DNA from: Ilyonectria destructans
Taxonomy: Eukaryota > Ascomycota > Sordariomycetes > Hypocreales > Nectriaceae
Direction: 5' to 3'
NCBI GenBank assembly: GCA_020740775.1
Contig: JAHEWK010000026.1
Span: 434,001 to 498,000 of the forward strand
DNA: 64,000 bases
Shown here piece after piece: positions 1 through 12,306 of the stretch (its first letter is position 1; each line of letters starts with the position of its first letter). The position numbers were made by a program, and so were the translations under genes. The notes under the pieces were generated by a model, which saw only the letters and a list, made by a program, of their open reading frames with translations, had not been told where the DNA came from and made no database searches.

Positions 1-1418
1 AGGCGGAAGATGTAGCAGCTCCATCGAAGGCCAGGGAAATAGCTAAAAGTTGGGTTTTGCGGGGAAAGACGAACTGTAAAGCGGGGCAAGGTTTGCCGGA
101 CCCCGCTGGCGAGCATCATCGGGCGCTAGCAAGCCCACAACTGGCATTCGAGCTGGGACTTTGATTCGCGACTAGCTCTTTTCTTCACTCTTCAATGCCC
201 AGTTGAGTCACGCGGGAGCAGGAGGCGAGAGTGGATACTGTAGCTAAGAAAGACTTGTGTCATACTATGGTCTAAGGGCAAAATTTTGTCAGTGGGGACG
301 GGTTACGAACAGGGGCGTCGAAGGTACCTAGATTCCCAGGATTTGGGGCAGATAGCGGCTGGTTCCAGGAGCAGATCATTGAGGGATAGCGCATAGACCG
401 CTAAATTATAGAGGTCTTCCGCTGAAGAAGAAGGTACCTTGCACCTGAGCTAAGCAATCGTGACTTGATAGGCCCCCTTGTCTGAACCAACCCCACTGAC
501 AAAACTTACCCCTCATAGTATTGTTGGAGGCGCGGCCCTCTTGTTGGAAGAAACACTCTGTGTGACGATTTGCTGCTGCGCATGTCCCCAGAAAGAGGGG
601 CTGAGGGGCGGCCTTCGGGCTTCCCTCTACAACCCGCACGAACCTGTTTGGTACATGAATCGAGGCTTTCGACGGTAGAACCTGGGTTGGCCTGGTAGGT
701 AATGGTGGAGGGGTGATTGAGTCCGGAATTTGCCGGCAAGGAAGCAGAACAAGGAGCCCAGAGCCCAGAGCCCAGAGCCTTCAAACCTAGACCAAACCTC
801 CACTAACGGCCTATCATCCATAACAACTGATTTGGTGCTTCGCTTCAGGGAGCTTTGGTTTCCTGCTGGTTTTGCCCCCCTGCCGACCCCCCCGACAGCT
901 TCCACAGGGCGAAAATCAAGCTTTTTCGTAGGACACGGCCAAAGTACCCGGCGCCGAAGGAGGTCACAGGAGGGCACAGACTTCAGAGCACTGCCAGTTG
1001 CGAGCGGAGAAAAGATTGCATTCCAGACAGCCAAGGCCGAGGATTTGGCTCCGTATGCGCGGTGTAACGTGGACTCATCGTTGGGAGTGCACGCGCATGT
1101 GCATGGAAATGCCCCTAATCACAGGTAAATGGCCTGTTGCACCAGCTTGTGGACTTGTGGATTTGGAACGGCGCTCTCTTGCCGCTCAAAAAGGCAAAAA
1201 GGTACAAGAGGATGACGGTAAAAGTCGAATCATATCGGTTCGCAAGTATCCTGAAAGCACACCCCAGACGTCTACGACGCAACTGGCTCATTTCAATTCT
1301 GCTCCGGCACGGCACCTGCTTAGGGGAGGGCGGTGTAATCTACAATTTATCCACGAGGTGCGGCTTACTGCCTTGATGAAGTGCTGATTAACCTTGGACA
1401 CCTTACCCCGAGATACTT
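1..1418. other. No supported gene
   Basis: Only short overlapping reading frames occur on both strands, with no recognisable domain, no convincing exon chain and no repeat structure. The short proline/arginine-rich frames at about 730-1130 look like chance translations. I see nothing here that I can name. Confidence 0.6.
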
Positions 1419-2570
1419 TTAGATGCCTCGACCGCCATCTACCTCAATCGTTGTGCCTGTAAGGAAAGACCCTTGGTCTGAACCAAGGAACCACGCCGCG
1501 TTCGCGATATCGGTAGGCTTGGTAAGCCTCTTCAATGGCAGTCCGTCCTCTAGCTTGCGACGCTTTTCGGCCGATTGATCATCATTTCCGATACTCCTCT
1601 CGAGCCTACAGCAAACAACGTTAGATTGGCAGATAAGGTAGGGAATGGCTGACTCCAACACATACATGGCCGTGTCGCCAACAGCGGGGCATATGCAGTT
1701 GAATCGAATGGTTGGGGCATATTCCAGTGCCATGGTCTTCGAGGCGAGCTGAATCAAGTCAATATGCGCAGTTCAGAAGGGACGGGCAGTGCTTTCCAAC
1801 ATTTACTCCAGCCTTAGCGGCGTTATAGAAGGCGAATCCTGGCCGAGGGCGTGTGCATCCAGTGCTAAGATATCGATATCAGTGTTATTCCAACCACCAG
1901 GCTGTCTCGCTTTTGCCTACCTCGTCAGGTTGATGAAGGCGCCACCTCCTTGCTTCAGCATAAAGGGGCAGATAACTTGTGCACTCAAGAAAACAGGCTT
2001 GTAGCAAAGGTCAACGGATGCACAGGTAATCCAGCAATATGGGCGTGGCGTGACGTACCCTGAGGTTGACATTGAGGATCTTGTCGCACAGGTCCATGGA
2101 CAAGGTGTGGACAGGCTTTGGCTTCGATGAGTTCACGCTTGGCGGGCTACCAGGGCTACCAGGGCAATTTGCACTTACCGACGGCACTTGCGTGATTCCT
2201 GTGAAGTTTTAGCTTGCTGTGATAGGACCAAAAGGGAGAAGCCACAAGTTTGCTTACCCGCGTTGTTAACCACGACGTCAAGCCGGCCATACTCTTTTTC
2301 GGCAATAGACAGAGCCTGCTCCCAAATGGCCCGGCTTGTCACATCTCCATGAATGAAGGTAAGATTGGGGCTTGTGGCCGCTTTTGCGCTTCCTTTAGCT
2401 TCGTTCAGATCAATGAAGATGACTTTGCATCCTTCCTGATGAAAACGGTCGACTATCGCAGCGCCGAAACCATCAGCACCACCTATGAGAAAAATGTCAG
2501 CATTGACTCCGGCCCAAAGCAAGACTTGCAAACCTGTCACAACAACGACTGCCGATTCTGAAGGGGACAT
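1419..2570 (-). CDS. Short-chain dehydrogenase/reductase (SDR), 8 exons
   Basis: NAD(P)-dependent oxidoreductase of the classical SDR family, likely cytosolic. Exons (minus): 2570-2534, 2482-2258, 2198-2179, 2121-2059, 1997-1921, 1864-1801, 1748-1666, 1605-1419. These sum to 756 nt, a whole number of codons, giving 251 residues, the usual SDR length. Cofactor motif TGGADGFG is near residue 12 and NNAG follows at the end of exon 2. The catalytic serine is in NLTSTG, YNAAK carries the catalytic Tyr and Lys, and the C-terminal SDR signature FLTGTTIEVDGG closes the protein. Exon 3 is only 20 nt, and one 5' splice site is GTTGGA. The start ATG at 2570 is the only one that places the Rossmann fold at the N-terminus. 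It is divergent from the dehydratase at 2895, with 324 bp shared. The substrate is not predictable; a polyol, quinate-type or hydroxy-acid dehydrogenase would fit the neighbourhood. Confidence 0.88.
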
Positions 2571-2894
2571 GATGAATATCCTGCATGGGTGGATGAAGGT
2601 TCTTCCCGAGCTTGTTGGAAGTTGGTGGTCTGCTTGTGATATTCAACAGCTGGCTCGTGTGGGGTTAAAATACCCCAGAGGAGGCTTATGGAATTGGGTC
2701 TCAAGGCCGTTTTAGGGGCCTCTCGACGAGGATCTATGGAGTCAGACCGGAGCTTTCGGCTACCGGAATGTTAATCTAAGGACCGGGACCTCACCCCACA
2801 ATGCTGGCTAAACCAATCGATAAAACATGGAACGGCCGGCAGCACAGGATTACCTCTTCCTGATCCAGTCGATGAGCAGCAACCAACAACAGCC
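2571..2894. promoter_or_regulatory. Divergent promoter between SDR and dehydratase
   Basis: This 324-bp gap separates two divergent start codons, so both genes are probably controlled from it. It contains two CCGG blocks at 2747-2750 and 2763-2766 with an inner CGG, the kind of CGG/CCG spacing Zn2Cys6 regulators often bind. No TATA box is obvious. The assignment is positional inference. Confidence 0.45.
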
Positions 2895-4065
2895 ATGGCG
2901 CAACAAGGAATCCGTGTCGCTATCTCCTCCAATGCTATGGGAAAATCAAGAGCCGGTCATGGCATTGGCGTGAAGCTGGAAGCTGCAAAGCGACATGGCT
3001 TCGACGGCATCGAACTTGTCATGGAATGCCTCGAAAGCCATTCCGAGTCCGAAAAGTTTGCCACTTACAACTCTCGTGCCGACCGTCTGCGCGCTGCGGC
3101 GCTGGACATCCGCAAGAGCGCAAGTGCTCTGTTGTTGGAGATTCTTACGCTGAACCCCTTCGGAGCGTTCGATGGGCTTGCGAAAGAGGAGGATGTTGAG
3201 GCGCGCCTCCAAGAGGCTGAGCTTTGGCTTCAGATCTGTCAGATCTTGCAAGCCCCGATCCTTCAGGTAATAGTCCCACGCAGCCGAGCTGCGGCACTGC
3301 GGTTAGATCGCTAAATCGAGACCAGCTTGCTGCATGCATCTATCCTCTACAGAAGACTCTCACGGCGGACACGCTCAAGATCGCTGCCAACCTGAAGCGG
3401 CTGGGCCTTCTTGCTCAGAAATACAACACAATCGTGGCATATGAGGGTGTAGCCTGGGGTATTGATGTGAATACCTGGCAGCAGGTTCGTGATATCCTGG
3501 GCCATGTTGATCTGCCCAACGTTCGTCACTGTATCGACACATTTCATATTGCGGCTAAGGAAGCGGGAGACCCATTCAATGTGCTATCACCCGTCAAGGC
3601 TGATGGTGTGGGCAGACTGCGAAACAGCATGTCAGAGTTCTCGCGGACTGTCAAAGTCAGCGATATCGGATATTTCCAGTTGAGTGACGCCACGGTCGCA
3701 GACAAGGAACAAACAGGCTACCCGATGCGAGACCTGAAGCAACCACCCTTCATGACGCAGTCTCGGAATTGTCGAATATTCCCTTGTGAACATGGCGTAT
3801 TGCCAGTCCTAGAAGTTGCCAAAACCGTGTTTGAGATGGGGTACCGGAGCTGGGTGTCCATGGAGGTTTTCCACCCCGACATGTGGACGGGGGATCCAGG
3901 GTAAGTGCATGAGTGTTGCATTGACAAACCTCGAGACAAGGATATCGGACGACTAACAAACACTCCCGTCGCAGCATTCCGGACGAGTGGGCGAAGCGAG
4001 GTATGCAGTCTTGGACTAAGGTGGCAAAACATTGTTCCGTATACCCGGACGGACCTCGTTTGTGA
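2895..4065 (+). CDS. 3-Dehydroshikimate dehydratase-like TIM-barrel enzyme
   Basis: Member of the sugar phosphate isomerase/epimerase (AP-endonuclease 2-like) TIM-barrel family. It resembles fungal QutC/QA-4, which converts 3-dehydroshikimate to protocatechuate in quinate catabolism. Exons 2895-3266, 3326-3900, 3975-4065 give 345 residues. Introns are 59 and 74 nt (GTAATA...CAG and GTAAGT...CAG). Early residues contain AGHGIGVKLEAAKRHGFDGI. Expected metal ligands are visible: Glu in AYEGVAWG, Asp/His in CIDTFHIA, Gln in GYFQLSDA, Glu in WVSMEVFH. The C-terminal SRNCR and IPDEWAKRGMQSW stretches also match QA-4. Its divergent partner is an SDR and an FAD enzyme follows on the same strand, so it is likely one step of a catabolic cluster. 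Whether the substrate is really 3-dehydroshikimate or a related cyclitol/sugar acid is inference. Confidence 0.85.
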
Positions 4066-4639
4066 GCGTGTTGTGTTGTGTTTTATTACTCAGGACTCTT
4101 ACGAAGGGCATCCGTGTAGCTGTGGTGCATGCGCTTTACTTAGCTAGCAGGAATAGTGTACAATCCAACCAATACACAGAAATTTCGCACGATGTACTCC
4201 GTAATTCGTAAGCTGAACCGAGGGAAAAGACTCCGACACCCTCAGTTGTTGCCTAGATGACCACTCCATGCATTGCAACATCTGCCCTTCTTCAGGGGAA
4301 TCCAATCATAGTGATTCGTGCTACTCCGTACTCCGCGCTTTTACCCGGAATGCTGAGATTATCCTTTACGAGGGCGTTCCGTTGAGGGATGTGCTGTAAG
4401 AAGCGCTGCTGGGTGATGCAAGGGAGGCCCTGTAACATGAGGCTGATTCATGTGCTGACTAGGGGAACCGGCGGTCAAATTTAGGCACCGGTTGCTTACC
4501 CGGATGCGGATGGTTCCACCTTAGAGCTCCATGATACCGTTGAGATGTAAAAAGGCGACCTATCGCTCTTGAGATGTCGATCTTGGCCAGGATTTTTGAC
4601 AAAACCGATTTACGCAAACAGTTGGATTCATCGTTGAAA
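4066..4639. other. Intergenic, nothing recognised
   Basis: No domain-bearing frame. An in-frame upstream ATG at 4574 could extend the following gene by 22 residues, but the added stretch lacks family similarity. Confidence 0.5.
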
Positions 4640-6430
4640 ATGGAGACTATCGAAGTTGACGCTCTCATCTGCGGAGGAGGAATGTCTGGCATGTCTTGCG
4701 CCAACCATACGGTGGGAGCCGGGGCCAAGATGCTTGTCGCGGAGAAGCAGGGTCATGTCGGTGGATCGTCCGCTTATTCGGCAGGCATGTTGTAAGTGTC
4801 AAGGACCACTACGAAAGCTGTGCTGTAGAGTGAGCTGACAATGTTCCAGCTGGGCACCGGAGACGTATGAGAAGCTCCGTTCCTGGGTTCCGGACGGTGA
4901 TGCCAACTTGCAGCGCGCATGGCTCAATGACTACCCCAGGGCCGTGCAGTGGATGCGAGATTCTGGCATCCCTACTGCCGATAAATTTGGCCCTATCATG
5001 ACGATTGGTAAGATGGCACATCCCGTTCTTTTCGACTCGACACTGGAGAATACCGAATAACGTCGAGCGCAGGTATTGGCTACCCGATCAAAATCCCCGA
5101 CTTGTATCGCCTCCATGCGAAGCGAATCGAAGAGAGCTCGACTGGGTCTAAGGTTTGGACCAACACCAAAGTCGTCAAGATCCTGCAACAAGAGCCTGAG
5201 GTCCCTGGTTCTCGTGTCACTGGCGCCATCCTGCAGCGTACATCTCCCGATGGAACACAAATGAAACAGGTCAAAGTCAAGGCGAGATGCGTGGTTTTGG
5301 CCACGGGAGGATTTCAAGGATCTTCTGAACTCAAGGCGAGATACCTCAACCCTGGTGAGGACAACTTATTCGTGCGGTCCAACAGTGGATCTGTTGGAGA
5401 TGGCCTGAGGCTTGCAGGTTCGATCGGTGCCAACACGAGCCGTGGCATGGCGACTTACTACGGGCACCTCATGGCTGCTCCTCTGCGACAAGAGGATGTT
5501 TCTCCAAAGGACTATCTCCCTTTGGCACAGTATCGTCAGTGTTTCATCGGAAGAAACATGCGTTACTAGGCTTCGGGCTAACTTTTCTAAAGAAAGTCGC
5601 CGGTGCCTTTTGCTCAATGAGCGTGGTAAGCGGTTTGCCGACGAGACGACCGGCGATGAGATCGTCAATCAGCATTTATCTAAGCAAGATAACCGCCGAG
5701 GCTTCCTCGTATTCAAGTAAGACAGACACCCAGATGAGAAGGAAATCCTGGGATCCCAAGTCTGGCAGCTCTAACCAGCTGTGATATAGTGAGGACACGA
5801 GACTGAAGTACACTACCAAAGCCCTCTTCCCCAACAGCGGAGACATAGATCGCGTCGAGAAAGCTCGCCAGAGTGGATTCAATGTTGCACAATCGCGCTC
5901 ACTGGAAGGAATACTACAAGCTCTGGGCAAATGGGGTGTGGATGTCGCACGAGCACGACAAACAATGGAGCAATACTACCGCCACGTCGGCCTCGGCGAT
6001 CGGTCCGCCATCATCGACGCTCCTGTGGGTCGCGGAGGCGAGCCACCCGAACCACTCGTTGAAGGAGACGGGCCTTTTTACGCAATGGAGGTTCAGCCAT
6101 CGTGAGTTTGTGACACTACTGAGTGAGCTGGAAGCCACTAACGTAGCGGCCAGCATCACATTTACCTACGGCGGCATTGAAATTGACTCCGCAGGCCACG
6201 CCCTGGGCCCTGACAAAGCTCCCATTCCTGGGCTGCTTGTTGCCGGTGTCGATGCTGGAGGCTTCAGCAACCTCGGATACGCTGGTGGTCTTGCTCTTGC
6301 CTTTGTGACTGGATACTGGGCAGCTCGTGAAGTCTGCAACGAGCTGAAGCTACCTCTCCCGATCTTGCCAAAGGCGGCTTCGAGAAACCTGAGTGCCATG
6401 TCATCGGGCTCGGTCTCGAGTAATCTGTAA
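4640..6430 (+). CDS. FAD-dependent oxidoreductase (fumarate reductase/ketosteroid dehydrogenase-like)
   Basis: FAD_binding_2-type flavoprotein, a family that oxidises or reduces C-C bonds next to a carbonyl or carboxylate. Exons 4640-4791, 4850-5007, 5073-5529, 5570-5716, 5790-6101, 6154-6430 sum to 1503 nt, giving 500 residues, normal for the family. The dinucleotide-binding motif CGGGMSGMSCA lies near residue 10, GGSSAYSAGM near 45, VVLATGGFQG in the middle, NERGKRFADE in the cap region, and the C-terminal flavin-contact motif GGFSNLGYAGGLALAF ends the protein. Start chosen at 4640 because the Rossmann motif then begins at the expected distance. The fourth intron is only 40 nt (5530-5569), but frame and motif continuity support it. 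Same strand and direction as the dehydratase upstream and the MFS gene downstream. Substrate unknown; dehydrogenation of a cyclic acid would fit the neighbours. Confidence 0.85.
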
Positions 6431-7566
6431 CAATTTGTGGCCGGAAAGGATTCCGCCGTCGACGGCATTTGTTGATATACTAGGCAAAGTAAAAGGATCA
6501 ATGCATGGAGATGAGCACATAACCAACAGCGTAGATGGTATATTCAGACAAGGAATTACGAGACGATACGACGATTAAGGCTTTTTAAGGCATGAGCCCG
6601 TAGAGCAGCCAATGTGGAAAACAGCCATGTAGGCGTTGACTGTCATCCTTTCCGGGGGAAGAGGCCGAAGGGGATCAAATAATGGATCATGTTTCTGGAG
6701 GAGACACACATTACACTGCAATCCCACCACTAAGATCACAAGATGGCTATCTGTCTATGGGCTGAGAGCTTTCAACTGCTAGGTAATGAGCTACGTGTCA
6801 TAATATTGGAAAGTAAAATAACACAACCTGACTCCTTTGCCCCAATTGACCCGATCGTCCTCGACAGTTTGAAGTGGGCGCTAGGCTTTTGCAGCCCGTC
6901 AAGGCGCGGGGACGACTTGTTAACCCTTCAATAAGACGTCCATTATATACCTGTGAACTCCAAAAGGTATCCGATTCGTAGAAAGAGGGGTTCGAGTTCT
7001 CCGAGGAAGAGGAGATTGGGTAAATGATGCATGGGATGGTCTGGCCCAATGTCTTGAAATTCCTCTATCACAGCTGATCATACTCCGTACCTGCAACATC
7101 GATCGTGCCCTGCAACTTGTCCCGGAGCTTGTCCTTCCGTGAACTTGTCCAAACTGCTTTTTTATCTGAAGGTCAGAGCCATCTACTACTCAGAATAAAA
7201 CACGTGCGGTGTAACTTAGATCCTAGGGTCTCAAGAAGGCTCAACCGGAGATATGCTGACCAAATTTATACTCCGGGTCCGGCCTATTTTTGCAACCGGC
7301 GCATTGCGCCCTCCTTTGGCTTGGGGATCAGGAAGCTGGACTTCTCCGTCCAGTCTGGGGCCCCGCAAATGGCCTGTGAAACGGTCTATGCCATAATACC
7401 CCAGGATCAAAAAAAGCGTGCGGGGGTTGCAACTGACTCGGTAGCAGGACGAATAAATAGGCGAAGCGTTCCTCGCAATATCAAAGCTTCATCAAGAGTC
7501 CCACCGATATTATTCTCTTCCTCTTACCCAACGTCATCTTTGATACGAGCATTCACACGTACGATC
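6431..7566. other. Intergenic region upstream of MFS gene
   Basis: About 1.1 kb with no supported coding region. A long frame at 7105-7755 is accidental upstream of 7567; the gene within it starts at that ATG. The 3' region of the FAD gene and the promoter of the transporter must lie here, but no specific site is clear. Confidence 0.5.
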
Positions 7567-10070
7567 ATGGGAATCTCCGAACGGGATCCCAAGCCGCTTC
7601 GAGGATCTGAAGTCGAGATGGTGGAGAATGCGCAGAATGGTGGGGACGCCTGCTCCACCGAGGGCAAGAGCGAACGCGAAATGAACCACGTCCAATACAC
7701 TGAGAAAGGTAGAGACGGCGAACCCTCTGTTCAATGTGGGCATGTCGGGCGCTAACAAAAGACACAGAGAAGTCGGCTGTCCGCCGCAAGATTGACTGGC
7801 GTATTATGCCTCTTGCTGCTTGGGCATGTGGCCTGCAGTTTGTTGACAAGGTTCGAGCTACATTCTCCCATATAGAAATACAGCATCTCTCTAATCACCA
7901 TCTAGTCAGCTCTTGGTGCTGCCGCAACCTATGGTCTCCGCGAGGACCTCAACCTTCACGGCCAGGAATATTCTTGGTGCGTTTCTGTAAGTCCTTCAGT
8001 CGATTGGCAATACCAGTGTCCCAAGTTCGATTAAGCCTGACCTACCCGGGTAGATGTTCTACTTCGGCTATCTCGTTGGGTCCTTCGTCTCCGGTCGCGG
8101 TCTCCAATATTTCCACTGTGGCCGATTCATTGGAGCTGCGTACTTCTTCTGGGGCGGAACTTTGCTCGGATGCATGGGTGCCAACGGTTTCGCCTCTATG
8201 ATGGTGCTCCGATTCCTCCTTGGGTATGAAGGCTTTGCAAATGGCCAGTGACCACTGACTAATGAGGAAAGCAGAGTTGCCGAGTCTTGTCTCGTCCCGG
8301 GACTTCTACTCATGTAAGTACCCTGAATGGATCCTAGCGCTGGAATGACCTTTTGCTGACCCCCATTACAGCACAACTATGTGGTATTATCAAGCTTTCC
8401 TCCGATTGAATGTACAGACCAAGAAGTATCTGATGCAGTTGACAGGTACACTCAAAAGGAGCAGCCACTGCGCTTTGGCCTATGGACTGCACTGAACGGA
8501 TTCCTGCCCGTCCCCTTCCTCGGCATTTACTATGGTAGAGGTACCCTTGTCCTGCAACGGAAGATATGGTCTAACGTCCATAGGTCTTGGACATGTCACG
8601 ACCGGTCCTCTTGTGAGCAATGAGTAACACCTTCGTCTCAGACACCTAGTTTCCTAACCAATTTCCTTTAGGCATCTTGGCAATTAATTTTCCTGATGCT
8701 TGGACTTCTTAGTTGCGCCACGGGTGTCCTCCTCGTAAGTTCTACGGTACGAAAACTATGACCTATTTTGTTCTGAGAGAGACATAGTGGATTATTATGC
8801 CCGACTCTCCTGAGAAGGCTACGTGGCTCACCGAGAAGGAAAGATCTATTGCTATGGCGCGTATGGCTGAAGACCAACTTGGTATCAAGGACGGTAAGGC
8901 CCTCAACCCACATGCCTCATATACACTCTGGATACTAATACTGCGGGTCAAGATACCTTCAAATGGAACCAGGTTTGTCTGCATCGTTGCATTTCGACAC
9001 GTAAGCTCACCAAATAAATCAGCTCAAAGAGGCTCTTCTAGATTACCGTTGCTGGATGATCGCGCTGCAGATGTTCTTTTCTCAGGCCATGGGGAACGTG
9101 ACGACAAATTTTCTGGGTATCATCATCAAGGTAACTGCTTCGAAAGCTAGGCACCTGGTGCCGCATGCCTCGTCTGGCGGATGACAGTATGACTGACAAC
9201 GTTCCCACCACGTAGGGTTTCGGTTACTCTCAACTCAAGGCCCAATTATTCACGGCACCAAATTACGCATGCCAGGTAAGACCATTATCCCACGGGTGCT
9301 TGAAAGATGATGGTCCATGAACCACTTATGCCTGCACCTTGTACATTACGAACTCACATGTCGTAGGGTTTCACACAACTCATCGTTTCCGCCCTGCCCA
9401 CTTACTCGAAGCGTTTCCGCAACATGAAACAGCCTCTCACCGCTGCTGCAAGTATCGTCTCTCTCACTGGAGTTGTTATCTTGCACGTTACGCCTCCGGA
9501 AACGGAATACCAAAACCGCCGACTGGGTGCCTGCATTCTTCTGTCATGTGCCGGTGTTAACTATACCGTCATCATGTCCGTGATTGGAAGCAACGTCATT
9601 GGATTTACCAAGAAGCAGCTCGTAACCTCCATGTCATTTTTCCTATATTGCGTTATCAACATCATCACACCTCAGACCTTCATCGGCACTGAGTCGCCTC
9701 GATATCCTACCGGCATGGTCTTTGTTATGACGTGAGTCTTGCGTTCTAGATCCCTTGATCATCACGGGTTCAAAACGATCTAACCCGGCGTTTTGGCCCA
9801 GATTTATCTCAATCTTCATTGTCTTGACACTTGCCACATGGATGGCTATGACACTGGAGAACGCACGAAGGGACAAGAAGGCCAGGACCGATCCCAGTTA
9901 TGCTCCGCTACGTCCTGAAGAATACGCGAACAACATTACGTAAGTAGACTCACTGGAAGCGTCCGATCGCACGCATCCCTGTCTTTGTGAAGCAAGCAAG
10001 TGACGTTTCTAATACTGCCTTCAGGGACGACACCGATAAGCAGAACAAACGCTTTCGATACTCGCCGTAG
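7567..10070 (+). CDS. MFS permease, allantoate/anion:cation symporter (DAL5-like) family
   Basis: Plasma-membrane carrier of the major facilitator superfamily, anion:cation symporter group (allantoate, nicotinate and other organic acids in fungi). The protein starts MGISERDPKPLRG and has a charged cytoplasmic N-terminus. The coding region is split by about a dozen short introns; exons include EKSAVRRKIDWRIMPL, MFYFGYLVGSFVSGRGLQ, MWYTQKEQPLRFGLWTA, WIIMPDSPEKATWLTEKE and the long late exon 9366-9731 with several membrane segments. The junctions I checked keep frame, for example the 58-nt intron that joins MW to YTQKEQPLRFG. The stop TAG is at 10068-10070, after KQNKRFRYSP. It follows the FAD enzyme on the same strand, consistent with uptake of the cluster's substrate. 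The family call is strong; the substrate is unknown. Confidence 0.83.
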
Positions 10071-10643
10071 TTGGCATTCAAGGGACAGGGAAATCGTTAC
10101 AGAACACACCATGGGAGTATTTGTTTGATTAGTCACCAGATAGTCGTGGAAAACCCTACCACCGATCGATGGATGCCAAGTTTCAAGTGGTGACATCAAC
10201 GATCACTCCTTGACGAATTGACGGCAAATGAGGAAATAGGCGGTTTGGGTCGTTGTGTCCCTATTCCCCCATGTGGTTATAGGCAATATTTTCACACAGT
10301 TTCAAGTTATATATCTTGTTCCCCCTTTGTAGCGACATGACTTCCCCACGCTTTCACGAAGTGCAGCCACTGGAGGAGTCTCGCAGCCCGTGGATGAGAA
10401 TACGCAACCTAAAGATAGTGAGTGGCCCTCTCCAGCCTCAGTAGCTAGGAGATGCCCTATAGCAGATTATTAGCTCTACCTCACTAAGATGTCTTATTCA
10501 GCTATTAATAGTAGGTGTGTTTTCATTGTGATTTTTTTCTATAATACACGCTACTGCTTTTACTTAACTAATATATATCAATCGTGTAAGCAGAAATAGC
10601 AAAAGAGGTCTCAAAGTATAGCAGATAGCTCCTGGGTATAATA
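10071..10643. other. AT-rich intergenic region before Tc1 element
   Basis: No gene is visible. The second half is AT-rich with many short TA runs, like the flank on the other side of the Tc1 element. It may be an older decayed insertion, but no ends can be defined. Confidence 0.4.
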
Positions 10644-12028
10644 CAGTCACGGGCCAAAAGTCTCCGTACAGCCCCGCACACCCACCACCACCACGTTCAA
10701 TACAACCAACTTCAATATACAGTAATAAATTCAATTAAAATACAGTACAAAAGAAAATTAGTACATTAGATAGCCCTAATACTAGCATTTAATATTTTGT
10801 ATACCAACCCCTTGCCCGGATAACAGCTCGCAAGCGGCGCGGCATAGACTCAATTAGCTTCGAAATCTGCTCCTGGTCTAAGACTGCCCACGTATCTTGC
10901 ACGCATCTCGCCAACTCTGCTCTATCTGCCTCATTATCTTTAAGATGCATTGTATGAGGGTGCCGCAAGCGTAATTTCGCTTTGAGCATTCTCCAAATAT
11001 ACTCAATTGGGTTTAAGTCTGGAGAGAAAGAAGGCCAGTCAATATACTTAAGCCCATGGGATGTCATCCAACTTCAAGTGCTTCTAGCTGTATGAATACG
11101 TGCGTTATCCTGCTGAAATTTTTGAGAGCCATCAAGATGAGGAAGGAGCCCTCCCTCCAGCGCAAGCTGATATAACCAAGCTGAAAATCCGCCTCTGCGG
11201 GCCTTTAGATCTCTAATCATCTCAATAATAGAGGTCTGGTGCAATTTCCAAATTGCTGCCCAAAACATAAGGGAAAACAGCGCTTTTACATGCACCTCCT
11301 GATTGACAAATTCCGGATTGTATCTTTCCTCAGGAAGCCGGAAGTGCCAGGCGTTGGGGTTGCTTGATTGAGACTGCACAGAAGTCTCGTCGGAAAACAT
11401 AACCTTGATAAGTGTTAGCTTGTCTCGGGACAAAACTTCAACACAGCATACCTCCATCAATTCTTCTACCCTCAACAGCCAAGTACGCGCAAAATGAAGC
11501 CTAGCTTTTGACGCATCTTTTGTGATATTTGGCCTCTTTAGAGCTCTCTATTTACGCGCCCAATACTTCCGAATAGTACGGCGGATCGTATGGGTGCTTA
11601 CCCGGCTGCCGGACTCAGATTTGAGGGCATCCCAAGTGATGTCTCGGTCTTTCTTGGCCAATCGAATGATATATTGTATCTCTGCCCGTGTAAGCTTATT
11701 GGGCCGGCCGGATCTTTATTATCCTTGACTGTGTGTTGAGTGGTGAAGTGATGCTGTACGTATTGCACTGATGAGTGGGTGGTGTTGAACTGGCGTGCCA
11801 CCTCCCGCAGACTTAGGCCATCATCTAACTTGGCAAGCATAGCCATTCTGACTTCGGGAGAAAACTCATGATTATATTGGCGATTGGCGCTTATTTCAGT
11901 ACCAAAATGACGTTCTGGGGACATCTTGACCAGATGTTATGATGGTTAGAAAAGAAAGGGGGTTGGGAGACGCGATCGCGTTTTGACACGCGAAGTGGGG
12001 CTGTACGGAGACTTTTGGCCCGTGACTG
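10644..12028 (-). mobile_element. Tc1/mariner-type transposon, 1385 bp, decayed
   Basis: The element is bounded by inverted repeats of about 32 bp beginning CAGTCACGGGCCAAAAGTCT on the left and repeated in reverse complement on the right. It is flanked on both sides by the TA dinucleotide (10642-10643 and 12029-12030), the expected target duplication. The repeats look identical over this length, so the copy is not very old, yet its transposase is broken. Confidence 0.9.
10789..11924 (-). pseudogene. Broken Tc1-like DDE transposase
   Basis: Cut-and-paste transposase remnant with N-terminal HTH (MAMLAKLDDGLSLREVARQF), and a DDE domain with Asp in MFSDETSVQ, Asp in QQDNARIHTA and the terminal SPDLNPIEYIW motif. 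It is not one frame. A base appears lost near 11712 (between the HTH region and the linker), an in-frame TAG follows RKYWARK near 11550, and another frame change occurs near 11070-11085 after RIHTARST. It is therefore non-autonomous as it stands, though a relative could mobilise it through the intact ends. Confidence 0.85.
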
Positions 12029-12306
12029 TACCAAGCTAAGTCCACCGACTAATTAAGAAGCAAAATATATTATCACTTGCATTCTCACGTGTACTTCAAT
12101 ATTCAAGCTATAGTCATTTATATATCTTATTAATTTGCACGTAAAGTCATGGAAGAAAGAAGTGCACACTCGTATCCTCGTCCGTGAATGCACACCGAAA
12201 TAAGGCAATGACCGATCTCAAACATTGACGACAGAGCCTGCTCTTGACAAATGAATTCGTATAATGTAATTCAAGGTGTTCTCATTCTTGGATAATTGTT
12301 CCAGCA
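12029..12306. other. Short AT-rich spacer
   Basis: Between the Tc1 element and the dehydratase-like pseudogene; nothing recognised. Any promoter of the following gene would be here. Confidence 0.4.

Noticed and set aside
730..1387. Overlapping plus-strand frames of 70-130 codons
   Set aside because: No domain, no splice-linked continuation, and frames open on both strands; likely chance.
4574..4639. Upstream in-frame ATG for the FAD enzyme
   Set aside because: It adds 22 residues before a Rossmann motif that normally lies at the very N-terminus.
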